Source: Candidatus Rokubacteria bacterium 13_1_40CM_69_27
GTDB lineage: Bacteria; Methylomirabilota; Methylomirabilia; Rokubacteriales; CSP1-6
NCBI GenBank assembly: GCA_001917535.1
Contig: MNEF01000039.1
Span: 1 to 44,285, forward strand
Reading direction: 5' to 3'
Length of the DNA: 44,285 nt
Position numbers and translations under genes: made by a program. Shown in pieces: positions 18,873 through 27,074 of this stretch. The stretch's first letter is position 1. The number at the start of each line of letters is the position of its first letter. Below the pieces are notes generated by a model, which did not search any database, was not told the DNA's origin, and worked only from the letters and a program-made list of their open reading frames with translations.

Positions 18873-19025
18873 CGGGGCCGACGGGCGCGTGCGGCAGGGG
18901 TCGCGGGACCGTTCCCGCCCGCTGGCCACGGACCCCGCGTCCCGAGGTGGAGCCCAGCCGCAACGTGGCAGCGGACGCGTGCCGCGTGGTCCCGCGGTCC
19001 CTGCCGCACGTGCCCGTCGGCCCCG
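18873..19025 (+). ncRNA. Long plus-strand RNA hairpin between SDR and molybdenum hydroxylase genes
   Basis: An inverted repeat with 38-nt arms (18873-18910 and 18988-19025) has three non-identical positions, and every one is a G-U pair in plus-strand RNA. The same positions would be C/A mismatches in minus-strand RNA. Inside it, 18919-18930 and 18964-18974 form a second 11-bp stem with a single bulged G, leaving a 33-nt loop. Before the IS arrived this structure lay about 50 bp after the SDR stop and 60 bp before the next start, so it is probably part of that transcript. It could be a terminator-like, RNA-processing or stability element. It has no U tract. The fold is read by eye; no RNA family is recognised. 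Confidence 0.55.
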
Positions 19026-19084
19026 CTGGCAGCGGCGCGAGCGCGGCGATCGTTGACATGACTTCGCAGACGGAACACTAGCCG

Positions 19085-19948
19085 ATGCATCCGTTCGAGT
19101 ACCTGGCTCCGGAGTCCCTCGACGAAACCCTGGCGATCCTGGCCCGGTATGGCGACGAGGCGAAGGTGCTGGCCGGCGGCCAGAGCCTCCTTCCGATCCT
19201 CAACTATCGCCTCGCCCAGCCAGCCCACGTCGTGGACATCAACGGGCTCCCGCTCGAGGGCATGCGCCTGGAGAACGGCCGCCTGCGTTTCGGCGCGCTC
19301 ACGCGCCACGCGACGCTTGAGGAGTCGGCCGACATCAGGCACCACTGCCCGCTGCTGAGCGAAGCCGCGCGGCTGATCGGCAACGTGCGCGTGCGGTCGC
19401 TCGGCACGCTGGGCGGAAGCCTGGTCCATGCCGACCCCGCGGCGGAGCTACCGATGGTCATGCTGGCGCTCGACGCCCGCTTCACGCTCGCCAGTACTCG
19501 TGGTGTGCGGACGGTGCCGGCTCGCAGCTTTTTCACGGGCTATCTCTCGACGACGATCGAAGCGGACGAGCTTCTGACCGAGATCGACGTGTCGGCGACG
19601 CCGGCCATGGGCTACGCGGTCGAAGAGATCTCTCGGCGCGCGGGTGACTTCGCGATCGTCGCCGTGGCCGCGCTGGTCAGGATCGACCGCCGCGGCCGCG
19701 TGGACGACGCTCGCCTCGCCTTCGCAGGAGCCGCGCCGACGCCGGTGCGGGTGTCACAGGCCGAAGAGGTCCTCTCCGGCCACGAGCCGACGGTCGAGCG
19801 GGTGGCGCAGGCGGCCGCGGCGGCGCGCGCCGCGGCGCAACCGGAGTCCGACACCTTCGTTTCTGCGGCCTACCGGAGGCTGCTCTCTGGGGTGCTGGCG
19901 CGGCGGGCCTTGGCGCGGGCCGTCAGCCGCGCCCTGGAGGCGGCATGA
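19085..19948 (+). CDS. FAD-binding (medium) subunit of xanthine dehydrogenase-family hydroxylase
   Basis: This 287-aa subunit carries FAD between the iron-sulfur and molybdenum subunits. Family motifs are the FAD pyrophosphate loop AGGQSLLP at residues 31-38, the second loop TLGGSLVHADPAAE near residues 110-123, and the C-terminal CO-dehydrogenase flavoprotein domain. It resembles CoxM/XdhB-type proteins. The ATG at 19085 has only a weak GGAA upstream. Its stop overlaps the next gene by ATGA. The three-gene order FAD, 2Fe-2S, Mo matches other molybdenum hydroxylases. It lies downstream of the IS element and the long hairpin. Confidence 0.92.
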   Translation: MHPFEYLAPESLDETLAILARYGDEAKVLAGGQSLLPILNYRLAQPAHVVDINGLPLEGMRLENGRLRFGALTRHATLEESADIRHHCPLLSEAARLIGNVRVRSLGTLGGSLVHADPAAELPMVMLALDARFTLASTRGVRTVPARSFFTGYLSTTIEADELLTEIDVSATPAMGYAVEEISRRAGDFAIVAVAALVRIDRRGRVDDARLAFAGAAPTPVRVSQAEEVLSGHEPTVERVAQAAAAARAAAQPESDTFVSAAYRRLLSGVLARRALARAVSRALEAA

Positions 19949-20415
19949 TCGCCACGTTCTCGATCAACGGCAGGACGCGCGACGTCGACGTGCAGCCCAA
20001 CCAGACGCTCCTCGACGTCCTGCGGGACACGCTCGGCATCTTCGACCTCAAGGAGGGCTGCAGCGAGGGCGTGTGCGGCGCCTGCACGGTGCTGCTGGAC
20101 GGCCGCCCCGTTTCGAGCTGCCTCATCCTGGGGCTTTCGGCTCGTCGCCGGCGGATCATGACCGTCCGAGGCCTCGCGGGAGACGGCGAACTGCACCCCT
20201 TGCAGCAGGCGTTCCTCCGCCATGGCGCCGTCCAGTGCGGCTTCTGCACCCCTGGCATGCTCCTGACCGGCCTGGCCTTCCTCGAGCGTCACCCGAACGC
20301 CGACCGAGCGGCCATTCGGGAGGCACTCGCGGGGAACCTCTGCCGCTGCACCGGGTATGCGAAGATCCTCGATGCGCTCGAAGCCTACGCGCGCGAGCTC
20401 AACGGACGTGGCTGA
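19945..20415 (+). CDS. 2Fe-2S (small) subunit of xanthine dehydrogenase-family hydroxylase
   Basis: This 156-aa electron-transfer subunit has two [2Fe-2S] clusters. The plant-ferredoxin-type cluster ligands are Cys39, Cys44, Cys47 and Cys59 (EGCSEGVCGAC...SSC). The helical-domain cluster ligands are Cys98, Cys101, Cys133 and Cys135 (QCGFCTPG...LCRCTGY). All eight are present. It overlaps the FAD subunit gene by 4 nt and the large subunit gene by 8 nt, so synthesis of the three is probably coupled. Cytoplasmic. Confidence 0.95.
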   Translation: MIATFSINGRTRDVDVQPNQTLLDVLRDTLGIFDLKEGCSEGVCGACTVLLDGRPVSSCLILGLSARRRRIMTVRGLAGDGELHPLQQAFLRHGAVQCGFCTPGMLLTGLAFLERHPNADRAAIREALAGNLCRCTGYAKILDALEAYARELNGRG

Positions 20416-22705
20416 CGCCGTCGGTCTCGAGCGCGATCTCCGACTCGTTGGTCAGCGGGTGATCCGTCACGACGCCCGGGACAAGGTCACGGCGGCGACG
20501 GCGTTCGCGGCCGATTGGGCGATGCCGGGGATGCTCCATGGTGTGGTGCTTCGGTCGCTCTATCCCTCGGCGCGGATCAAGAACATCGACGCGACCCGCG
20601 CCGCCTCGATGCCAGGCGTCGCCGCCATCATGACCGCCAAAGATGTGCCGCGGAACACGCTCTGGACCGATGTTCCGGGGCAGACGACGGCGGTCGGCTC
20701 GCTTCGCGCGAAGCTTCATGTGCTCGCGGAGGATCGGGTTCGCCACCAGGGCGAGCCGGTCGCGCTCGTCGCCGCCGAGACCGAGGAGCAGGCCCGCGAA
20801 GCTGCCGAAGCCATCGCCGTCGAGTACGAGCTCCTTCCCGGCGTCTTCGATCCGGCCCAGGCGCTCGAGCCCGGGGCTCCGCGCGTGCACGAGGAGGGGA
20901 ATTTGCTGGCGCACTGGCGGGTGTGCCACGGGGACGTGGCCGCCGCCTTCGCGCGGGCCGCCGTCGTCATCGAAGGCGACTACCGCACCCAGTTCGTGGA
21001 CGCGGCCTACCTCGAGCCCGAATCGGGCGTGGCCTGGATCGACTCGGACGGCGTCATCACGATCCGCGTCTCCACCCAGGTCATCGAGCACTTTCGCGAC
21101 GTGGCCGAAGTGCTGAACGTCCCGCAGAATCGCGTGCGCATCATCGGCACGTACCTGGGCGGCGGGTTCGGCGGCAAGGAAGACGTGACGGTGGAGGTGT
21201 ACCTCGGCCTCCTGGCCTGGAAGACGGGCCGGCCGGTGAAGATGGTGTGGAGCCGCCAGGAGTCCCTGCTCGCACGGGCCAAGCGCCACCCGTTCCGTCT
21301 GCGCTATCGGACCGGGGCGCTTCGAACGGGCCAGATTGTCGCCCAGGAGATCGAGCTCCTGGCGGACGCCGGGGGCTACGCGTACCTCTCCGCGCTCGTG
21401 CTGCTCTATGCCACGGTCACCGCCGCCGGCCCGTACCGCGTGCCGGCGGTGTCGGTCGACGCGCGTGTCGCCTACACGAACAACGTGCCCACGAGCGCGA
21501 TGCGGGGCTTCGGCGCCATGCAGGTCGTCTTCGGCTACGAGTCCCAGATGGAGCGGGTCGCCCGGGCGCTCGGTCTCTCACCGGTCGAGATGCGTAAGAT
21601 CAATGCCCTGAGCCGAGGTGACACGCTGCCAGTCGGGCAAGTGGTGGACACCCACGTGGCGTTGCCGGAATTGGCCGAGCGCGCCTGGGCCGCCCTCGGA
21701 GAGCTGACGCCACCGCGGGCGCCCCACGTCAAGATCGGTCGGGGACTCGCCTGCAACTTCCAGCCCTACGGACGCATCGTCTGGCTCCACGACTGGTCGA
21801 GCGCCTGGGTCGGCTTCGAGATGGACGGAAGCCTTGTTGTCCGCTCGGGCGTGCCCGATGTCGGCGGTGGCCAGGCCTCCTCGCTCTGCCAAATCGCGGC
21901 GGAGGTTCTCGGGGTGCCACTGGAGCAGGTGTCGGTGTACATCGCCGACAGCGCACTGACGCCGCTGGCCGGCACGACGACGGCGAGCCGACAGCTCTAC
22001 ATGTCGGGTAACGCCGTCCTCAAGGCGTCTCGGGAGCTCTGCGAGCAGCTCCTGAAGGCCGCCGCCGCCGTCCTCGGCGTTGATCGCGACGCGGTCGGGC
22101 TCGCCGACAGCGCCGTGCGAACCGCCGACGGGCGGAGCCTTCCGCTGCCGGAACTCCTGCACGCCTGCTCCCGGATGGGTGTCCCGCGGAGTCACCTTGG
22201 CGTCTATCACGCCCCGGCCGGCGAGCCGGTGGATCTCGAAAAGGGCGCCGGCAAGGTCTTCCCCGACTATACGTACGGCGCTCATGCCGCCGAGGTCGAA
22301 GTCGACACGGAAACCGGGGTGGTCAAGGTCCTCAAGCTCGTGGCGGTGCACGACGTTGGACGTGCCATCAACCCGCTCTCCGTCGAAGGCCAGATCCAGG
22401 GAGGAGCGGTCCAGGGCCTCGGCTACGCATTGATGGAAGACGTCGTCGTGGAGAAGGGCATCAACATGACGACCTCATTCGCGTCCTACCTGATACCCAG
22501 TGCCGTCGACGTTCCCGACGTGCGCGCGATCGTGGTGGAGTCTGGCGAAGGGCTCGGACCCTTTGGGGCCCGCGGGATTGGGGAGCCGCCGATCGGTCCC
22601 CCGGCCGCCGCGGTCGCCAACGCCATCGAGGACGCCACGGGCGCGCGTCTGTCCGTGCTGCCCCTGACGTCCGAGCGACTCGCCCGGGCCCTGGGGCTCA
22701 TGTAA
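20408..22705 (+). CDS. Molybdopterin-binding (large) subunit of xanthine dehydrogenase-family hydroxylase
   Basis: This 765-aa catalytic subunit hydroxylates a substrate carbon using water and molybdopterin. Visible motifs are the cofactor loop YLGGGFGGKED, the active-site segment TSAMRGFGAMQ, and GIGEPPIGPP with the catalytic Glu at about residue 726. The segment is AMRGFGAMQ rather than AYRCSFR, so this is not a form-I aerobic CO dehydrogenase; it is closer to xanthine, nicotinate or other N-heterocycle/aldehyde hydroxylases. Start is GTG at 20408, overlapping the small subunit by 8 nt; the next in-frame ATG would remove part of the N-terminal domain. Hydroxylation next to a ring nitrogen would suit the neighbouring hydantoinase. 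Confidence 0.93.
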   Translation: MADAVGLERDLRLVGQRVIRHDARDKVTAATAFAADWAMPGMLHGVVLRSLYPSARIKNIDATRAASMPGVAAIMTAKDVPRNTLWTDVPGQTTAVGSLRAKLHVLAEDRVRHQGEPVALVAAETEEQAREAAEAIAVEYELLPGVFDPAQALEPGAPRVHEEGNLLAHWRVCHGDVAAAFARAAVVIEGDYRTQFVDAAYLEPESGVAWIDSDGVITIRVSTQVIEHFRDVAEVLNVPQNRVRIIGTYLGGGFGGKEDVTVEVYLGLLAWKTGRPVKMVWSRQESLLARAKRHPFRLRYRTGALRTGQIVAQEIELLADAGGYAYLSALVLLYATVTAAGPYRVPAVSVDARVAYTNNVPTSAMRGFGAMQVVFGYESQMERVARALGLSPVEMRKINALSRGDTLPVGQVVDTHVALPELAERAWAALGELTPPRAPHVKIGRGLACNFQPYGRIVWLHDWSSAWVGFEMDGSLVVRSGVPDVGGGQASSLCQIAAEVLGVPLEQVSVYIADSALTPLAGTTTASRQLYMSGNAVLKASRELCEQLLKAAAAVLGVDRDAVGLADSAVRTADGRSLPLPELLHACSRMGVPRSHLGVYHAPAGEPVDLEKGAGKVFPDYTYGAHAAEVEVDTETGVVKVLKLVAVHDVGRAINPLSVEGQIQGGAVQGLGYALMEDVVVEKGINMTTSFASYLIPSAVDVPDVRAIVVESGEGLGPFGARGIGEPPIGPPAAAVANAIEDATGARLSVLPLTSERLARALGLM

Positions 22706-22923
22706 CTCTCTCGCGTTCCTTGAAGTGTAAAGGTCGACGGAGCCAGAACAAGCTCGACGTGGGCGTTCGAATCGAGATGTGTGAATGTAGACGTTCACCT
22801 CGCGCAGGCCGCGACGCGACCGACGCAGCGGACCATTTGACATGCCGGCGGTCTTGGCCTAGACGTTGTAGGCCGGTGGCCGCGATCGGCGGGCGCGGAG
22901 CGGCGACCGAAAGGAGGCATGTC

Positions 22924-24489
22924 ATGCACGGTGGAGCATTCCGACGCAATCGGGCTCTGGTCGTCTTCCTCGTGGCGGCGACGCTCATGCTGCTCGGCCC
23001 ACTGGGGATCTTGGCAGGCCCCTTCATGACGGGGGCGCTGGTCCAGGTCTCGGGCCCGAGCCCGTTCGCGAGCTGCACGGCCGACGACGTGGCCGGGCAG
23101 ATCGCGCGCGACCCGACGGGGCAGCGGAAGGTCTCCCTCAACACCGAGGTGGAGCCGTGGGTCGACGTCAATCCGACGAACCCGAAGAACATCGTCGCCT
23201 TCTGGCAGCAGGACCGCTGGTCCGACGGCGGGTCTCGCGGCCTCGTGGCCGGCGTCAGCCGCGACGGCGGCGCGTCGTGGACGTCGGTGGTGATCCCGGG
23301 GATCTCCCACTGCTCCGGCGGGAGGTTCCCGCGCGCCACTGACCCGTGGCTCTCCTTCGCCCCCGACGGCACGCTCCATCAGCTCAGCCTGGCCCTCGAC
23401 ATCGATCCGCCGGCGAACCGGCCGGGCGGCTTCGGGCGGAACGCGCTGCTGGTGAGCCGGTCCTCGAACGGCGGGCTCACCTGGACCGCGCCCATCACGA
23501 TCATTGAAGACGAGAACCCGCGGTTCCTGAACGACAAGCAGTCGATCACGGCGGACCCGACTGACCCCCATCTCGTCTACGCGGTGTGGGACCGGCTGAA
23601 GAGCTCGACGGGGAACATCATCAACCCCGAGCGTGTCCCCGGCGACCTCTCGTTCAAGGGCGCGGCGATGTTCTCCCGGACCACCGACGGCGGAGCGACG
23701 TGGGAGCCGGCGCGCGTGCTCTACGATCCGGGCGCGATCTCCCAGACGATCGGGAACCAGCTCCTGGTGCTGCCAAACGCGACGCTCGTCGCCTTCTTCG
23801 ACGAAATCCTCGGCGTCCGGAACAGCGCGGGCCCCGGACCGTTCAACCTCTCGCTCAAGCGCTCGTTCGACAAGGGCGTGACGTGGCTGCCCGCGGGCCC
23901 ACCCATCCGGACCAACAAGCTGCTGCCCCTGGGAACGGTCACGCCCGACGACAACCGCGCCATCCGGGACGGCGGGCTCCTCTTCGATGTCGCCGTGGAC
24001 CCGGCGACCGGCAACCTGTACGCCGTCTGGCAGGACTCCCGCTTCAGCGGCTTCCGGTTCGACGAGGTCGCGTTCTCCATGTCCACGGACGGCGGCCTGA
24101 CGTGGTCCACGCCGATCAAGGTCAACCTGACCCCCACGGGCCTGACGAATCCGCTGCGACGGCAGGCCTTTCTCCCGTCCGTGGCCGTGACCGACGACGG
24201 GACCGTCGTCGTGACCTACTACGACTTCCGCAACGACGGGAACTCTGGCGAGCTGGCGGACTACTTCGCCGTGCACTGTCACGCGGCGTGCGCCAGTCGG
24301 TCGAGCTGGGGGAACGAGGTGCGGCTCACGGACACCTCATTCGACATCCTCAAGGCGCCCGTGGCGCGCGGGCTCTTCCTCGGTGACTACGTGGGCCTGG
24401 CCACGAGCGGGCAAGACGCGCTCGCGGTCTTCACCCAGCCGCACGGCACCGACGGCTCGAGCGTCTTCTTCAGGCGCGCCGGGCCATAG
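22924..24489 (+). CDS. Secreted BNR/Asp-box repeat (sialidase-fold) protein
   Basis: This 521-aa exported protein is probably a six-bladed beta-propeller. The ATG at 22924 follows AGGAGG by 8 nt and opens a signal peptide (RNRALVVFLVAATLMLLGPLGI). At least five Asp boxes (S/T-x-D-x-G-x-T/S-W) are visible: SRDGGASW, SSNGGLTW, TTDGGATW, SFDKGVTW and STDGGLTW. These occur in sialidases but also in many non-enzymatic propellers. The FRIP motif and arginine triad of true sialidases are not evident, so sialidase activity is doubtful. It stands alone, about 220 bp after the molybdenum hydroxylase genes. Confidence 0.82.
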   Translation: MHGGAFRRNRALVVFLVAATLMLLGPLGILAGPFMTGALVQVSGPSPFASCTADDVAGQIARDPTGQRKVSLNTEVEPWVDVNPTNPKNIVAFWQQDRWSDGGSRGLVAGVSRDGGASWTSVVIPGISHCSGGRFPRATDPWLSFAPDGTLHQLSLALDIDPPANRPGGFGRNALLVSRSSNGGLTWTAPITIIEDENPRFLNDKQSITADPTDPHLVYAVWDRLKSSTGNIINPERVPGDLSFKGAAMFSRTTDGGATWEPARVLYDPGAISQTIGNQLLVLPNATLVAFFDEILGVRNSAGPGPFNLSLKRSFDKGVTWLPAGPPIRTNKLLPLGTVTPDDNRAIRDGGLLFDVAVDPATGNLYAVWQDSRFSGFRFDEVAFSMSTDGGLTWSTPIKVNLTPTGLTNPLRRQAFLPSVAVTDDGTVVVTYYDFRNDGNSGELADYFAVHCHAACASRSSWGNEVRLTDTSFDILKAPVARGLFLGDYVGLATSGQDALAVFTQPHGTDGSSVFFRRAGP

Positions 24490-24772
24490 GGCGCACCGGG
24501 CCATGAGCGAGGAGGGGGGCCCCGTCACGGCGTCGCGACGGGGCGCTCGAGTCGTCGGCGGCGATTTCGATTGAAACAGAGACGTCCGATTTGACAACGG
24601 AGATCGCAGTGGCCTTGCGCACTCTAGACCTGTTGATGGCGCGGATCAGCTGGTGGCAGGGTAGCGCCATTGGCGCGTCCGCTGACCTCGAGGGCCGGGT
24701 TTTCTGGATTGAGATGTGTGAAGCGGGAGGGCGGGGGAGCTGTTCGCTCCCGCCGCCCATGAGCACCCCCAG
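24490..24772. other. Intergenic region after BNR protein gene
   Basis: No supported gene is seen here. It holds a GC hairpin (24729-24758) and a 12-mer GAGATGTGTGAA (24711-24722) that also occurs at 22774-22785, upstream of the BNR gene. Confidence 0.4.
24729..24758 (-). terminator. GC hairpin downstream of the small secreted peptide gene
   Basis: GGGCGGCGGGAGC and GCTCCCCCGCCC (minus strand) pair around a 5-nt loop with one bulge, 15 nt after the small gene's stop. No U tract follows, so intrinsic termination is only possible, not certain. Confidence 0.4.
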
Positions 24773-24913
24773 TTAGGGCACCTGTACGTCCTGGCCCCGC
24801 GGAGCCTCGACATCCTGGCCCCGGCCGCCCGTCCTGTCCGCCAGCGCCGCCGATGCGGTCGTCAGCACGCCGAGCGCGAGCAGAGCGGCCACAAAAGCCT
24901 TTATTGCCTTCAT
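24773..24913 (-). CDS. Small secreted peptide (46 aa), unknown function
   Basis: A 46-codon ORF has a strong GGAGG ribosome site 8 nt before the ATG at 24913 (an in-frame ATG at 24919 lies too close to it). The product begins MKAIKAFVAALLALGVLTT and continues to ASAALA, a textbook Sec signal peptide. This leaves a mature tail of only about 20 residues with a duplicated motif (GQDVEAP, then GQDVQVP). A GC hairpin follows the stop. I recognise no family. The ribosome site, signal peptide and short repeat together argue for a real gene. It could be a cell-envelope or signalling peptide, but there is no evidence of function. Confidence 0.6.
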   Translation of the reverse strand: MKAIKAFVAALLALGVLTTASAALADRTGGRGQDVEAPRGQDVQVP

Positions 24914-25077
24914 TGCCATCACCTCCCTCTTTCACACTTGAGATGCACGCGAGTGAGCGCGGGTTTCAGTGGCTTGACCTATGAGGGCCCAATTCCGGCA
25001 ACGTGTCGGTGAGCTGCTGTGCCAAGGAGGCGCGGGGTACGAGGTCCGCGAGGTGACGCTCGGCGTGGGAATTCAGG

Positions 25078-25728
25078 TCAAGGACCGGGTCGTCGCTCCA
25101 CTGTCGCCCGTCGGGCCTCGCGGATCGCGTCGAGGAATCCCCGGGTCGCGGCCGCGGGATCGTCGGCGGCGCACACGGCCGAGATCACGGCTACGCCGTC
25201 GGCGCCGGCCCGGATGACGTCGGCGACCGTATCAGGGGTGATGCCTCCGATCCCTATCAGGGGACCTCGGATCTCCCCGCGGAGTTTCCGGATGAGCTCC
25301 GGCCCCACGAGCCGGAAATCCGGTTTCGTGGCGGTGGGGAACATGGAGCCCACCGCGACGTAATCGGCGCCGGCGGCCTGCCCGGCGCGCGCTTGCTCCA
25401 GGCTGTGCGTGGAGAGCCCGAGAATCATCCCCCGGCGCAGCAGCGGGCGGGCCACCCTCGGCGGCAGGTCGTCCTGACCCAGGTGCACGCCGTCGGCGTC
25501 GAGGGCGAGCGCCAGGTCGACCCGGTCGTTGACGATGAAGGTCACGCCGGCGGCGCGACAGCGAGCGCGCAGACGCTCGGCGAGCGGCCACAGGCGGCCG
25601 GACGGCCACTCCTTTTCGCGGAGCTGCACCATGTGGCAGCCGCCGGCGATCGTTGACTCGAGAAGATCGGTCAGGTCCCGCCCGCGCGCGGCGGCACGGT
25701 CGAGGATGACGTAGAGGGTGGGATCCAT
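25078..25728 (-). CDS. thiE: Thiamine-phosphate synthase ThiE
   Basis: ThiE condenses the thiazole phosphate and HMP-pyrophosphate to thiamine phosphate. The 216-aa TIM-barrel enzyme shows VQLREK near residues 34-39, then NDRVDLALALDADGVHLGQDD, GLSTHS, YVAVGSMFPTATK, GIGGI and GADGVAVISAV, all canonical. Its ATG directly follows the TAG stop of accC, so it is the last gene of the long minus-strand run. No other thiamine genes or TPP riboswitch are visible here; expression probably depends on upstream genes. Confidence 0.93.
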   Translation of the reverse strand: MDPTLYVILDRAAARGRDLTDLLESTIAGGCHMVQLREKEWPSGRLWPLAERLRARCRAAGVTFIVNDRVDLALALDADGVHLGQDDLPPRVARPLLRRGMILGLSTHSLEQARAGQAAGADYVAVGSMFPTATKPDFRLVGPELIRKLRGEIRGPLIGIGGITPDTVADVIRAGADGVAVISAVCAADDPAAATRGFLDAIREARRATVERRPGP

Positions 25729-27066
25729 CTACGGGTGGAGGCGGCGGCTGTCGGCGCTGGTGAAGCGACCCTCCAGGAACGCCGGATCGGAGAGCACCTT
25801 GAGCTGGAAGGAGATCGACGTCTTCACGCCCTCCACCGTGGTCTCGACGAGCGCGCGGCGCAGGCGCTCGATCCCCTCGGCCCGGTCCCGTCCGTGCGCG
25901 ACGATCTTGGCGATGAGGGAGTCGTAGAAGGGCGGGACGGTGTACGGCACCATCAGGTGGCTGTCCACCCGGACGCCGAAGCCGCCGGGCGGCACCCACG
26001 TCGTGATCCGGCCGGCGCTGGGCGCGAACGTGTCCGGATCCTCGGCGTTGATCCGGCACTCGATCGCGTGGCCCTCGAAGCGCACCGCCTCCTGGCGGTA
26101 GCCGAGGGGCTCGCCGGCGGCGATCCGGATCTGCTCGCGCACGAGGTCGATGCCCGTGATCATCTCCGTCACCGGGTGCTCGACCTGGATGCGGGTGTTC
26201 ATCTCGATGAAGTAGAACTGCCCGTCGGTATCCACCAGGAACTCGACGGTGCCGGCGTTGACGTAGTTCACCGCCCCCGCTGCCACCAGCGCCGCGCGGT
26301 GGAGCTCTGCCCGGGTCTCTCCGCTGAGCCGCGGCGCCGGCGATTCCTCGATGAGCTTCTGGTGGCGCCGCTGGACGGTGCAGTCGCGCTCCCCCAGGTG
26401 CACGCGGATGCCGTGCTGGTCGCCCAGGACCTGGACCTCGACGTGCCGGGCCTCCTCGATGTACTTCTCGCAGTAGATCTCGGAGGAGCCGAACGCCGCC
26501 GCCGCCTCCGACTGGCAGGCGGCGAATGCCTGGGCGGCCGTGTCGCGCTCGCGCACGATCCGCATGCCGCGCCCGCCCCCGCCCGCCGCCGCTTTGAAGA
26601 TCACCGGGTAGCCGATGCGGTCGGCGACCTCCAGCGCCTCGTCCGGGCCCTGGAGGGGCCGCTCGCTGCCCGGCACCACCGGCACGCCCGCCTGCTTGGC
26701 GATCTGGCGGGCCTGCGCCTTGTCGCCCATGAGCCGGATCGCTTCGGCCCCGGGGCCGATGAAGGTGATGCCGCACGCGCGGCAGATGTCGGCGAACGCC
26801 GGGTTCTCGGCCAGGAACCCGTACCCGGGGTGGATGGCCTCACTGTCGGTGACGGCCGCCGCCGAGATGATGGAGGGGATGTTCAGGTAGCTGGCGCGGG
26901 CGTCGTTGGGGCCGATGCAGATCGACTCATCGGCCAGCCGCACCGGCAGCGACTGCGCGTCCGCCGTGGAGTGCGCGACGACCGTGCGGATGCCCATCTC
27001 GCGGCAAGTGCGGATGATCCTCAGCGCGATCTCGCCGCGGTTGGCGATCAGGATCTTGTGAAACAT
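25729..27066 (-). CDS. accC: Acetyl-CoA carboxylase biotin carboxylase subunit AccC
   Basis: AccC carboxylates biotin on AccB with ATP and bicarbonate, the first half-reaction of malonyl-CoA synthesis. The 445-aa protein starts MFHKILIANRGEIALRI and has the ATP-grasp glycine loop GGGGRGMRIV, the segment GERDCTVQRRHQKLIEE and the catalytic EMNTRIQVEHPVTE. Length is standard. It is separated from accB by a metalloprotease gene (8-9 bp gaps on both sides), an unusual arrangement, and is followed without a gap by thiE. Confidence 0.95.
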   Translation of the reverse strand: MFHKILIANRGEIALRIIRTCREMGIRTVVAHSTADAQSLPVRLADESICIGPNDARASYLNIPSIISAAAVTDSEAIHPGYGFLAENPAFADICRACGITFIGPGAEAIRLMGDKAQARQIAKQAGVPVVPGSERPLQGPDEALEVADRIGYPVIFKAAAGGGGRGMRIVRERDTAAQAFAACQSEAAAAFGSSEIYCEKYIEEARHVEVQVLGDQHGIRVHLGERDCTVQRRHQKLIEESPAPRLSGETRAELHRAALVAAGAVNYVNAGTVEFLVDTDGQFYFIEMNTRIQVEHPVTEMITGIDLVREQIRIAAGEPLGYRQEAVRFEGHAIECRINAEDPDTFAPSAGRITTWVPPGGFGVRVDSHLMVPYTVPPFYDSLIAKIVAHGRDRAEGIERLRRALVETTVEGVKTSISFQLKVLSDPAFLEGRFTSADSRRLHP

Positions 27067-27074
27067 GCCCCGGA

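Noticed and set aside
19053-19081. TTGACA upstream of the FAD subunit gene as a promoter
   Set aside because: The only -10-like hexamer at proper spacing (CACTAG) is poor and would start transcription inside the coding region.
18826-19084. Small open frames on both strands between the IS element and the molybdenum hydroxylase genes
   Set aside because: Both strands give similar peptides only because of the inverted repeat; no ribosome site or domain supports coding.
22755-22790. GTTCGAATC resembling a tRNA T-loop
   Set aside because: Flanking bases do not form the T-stem and no acceptor or anticodon arms are found.
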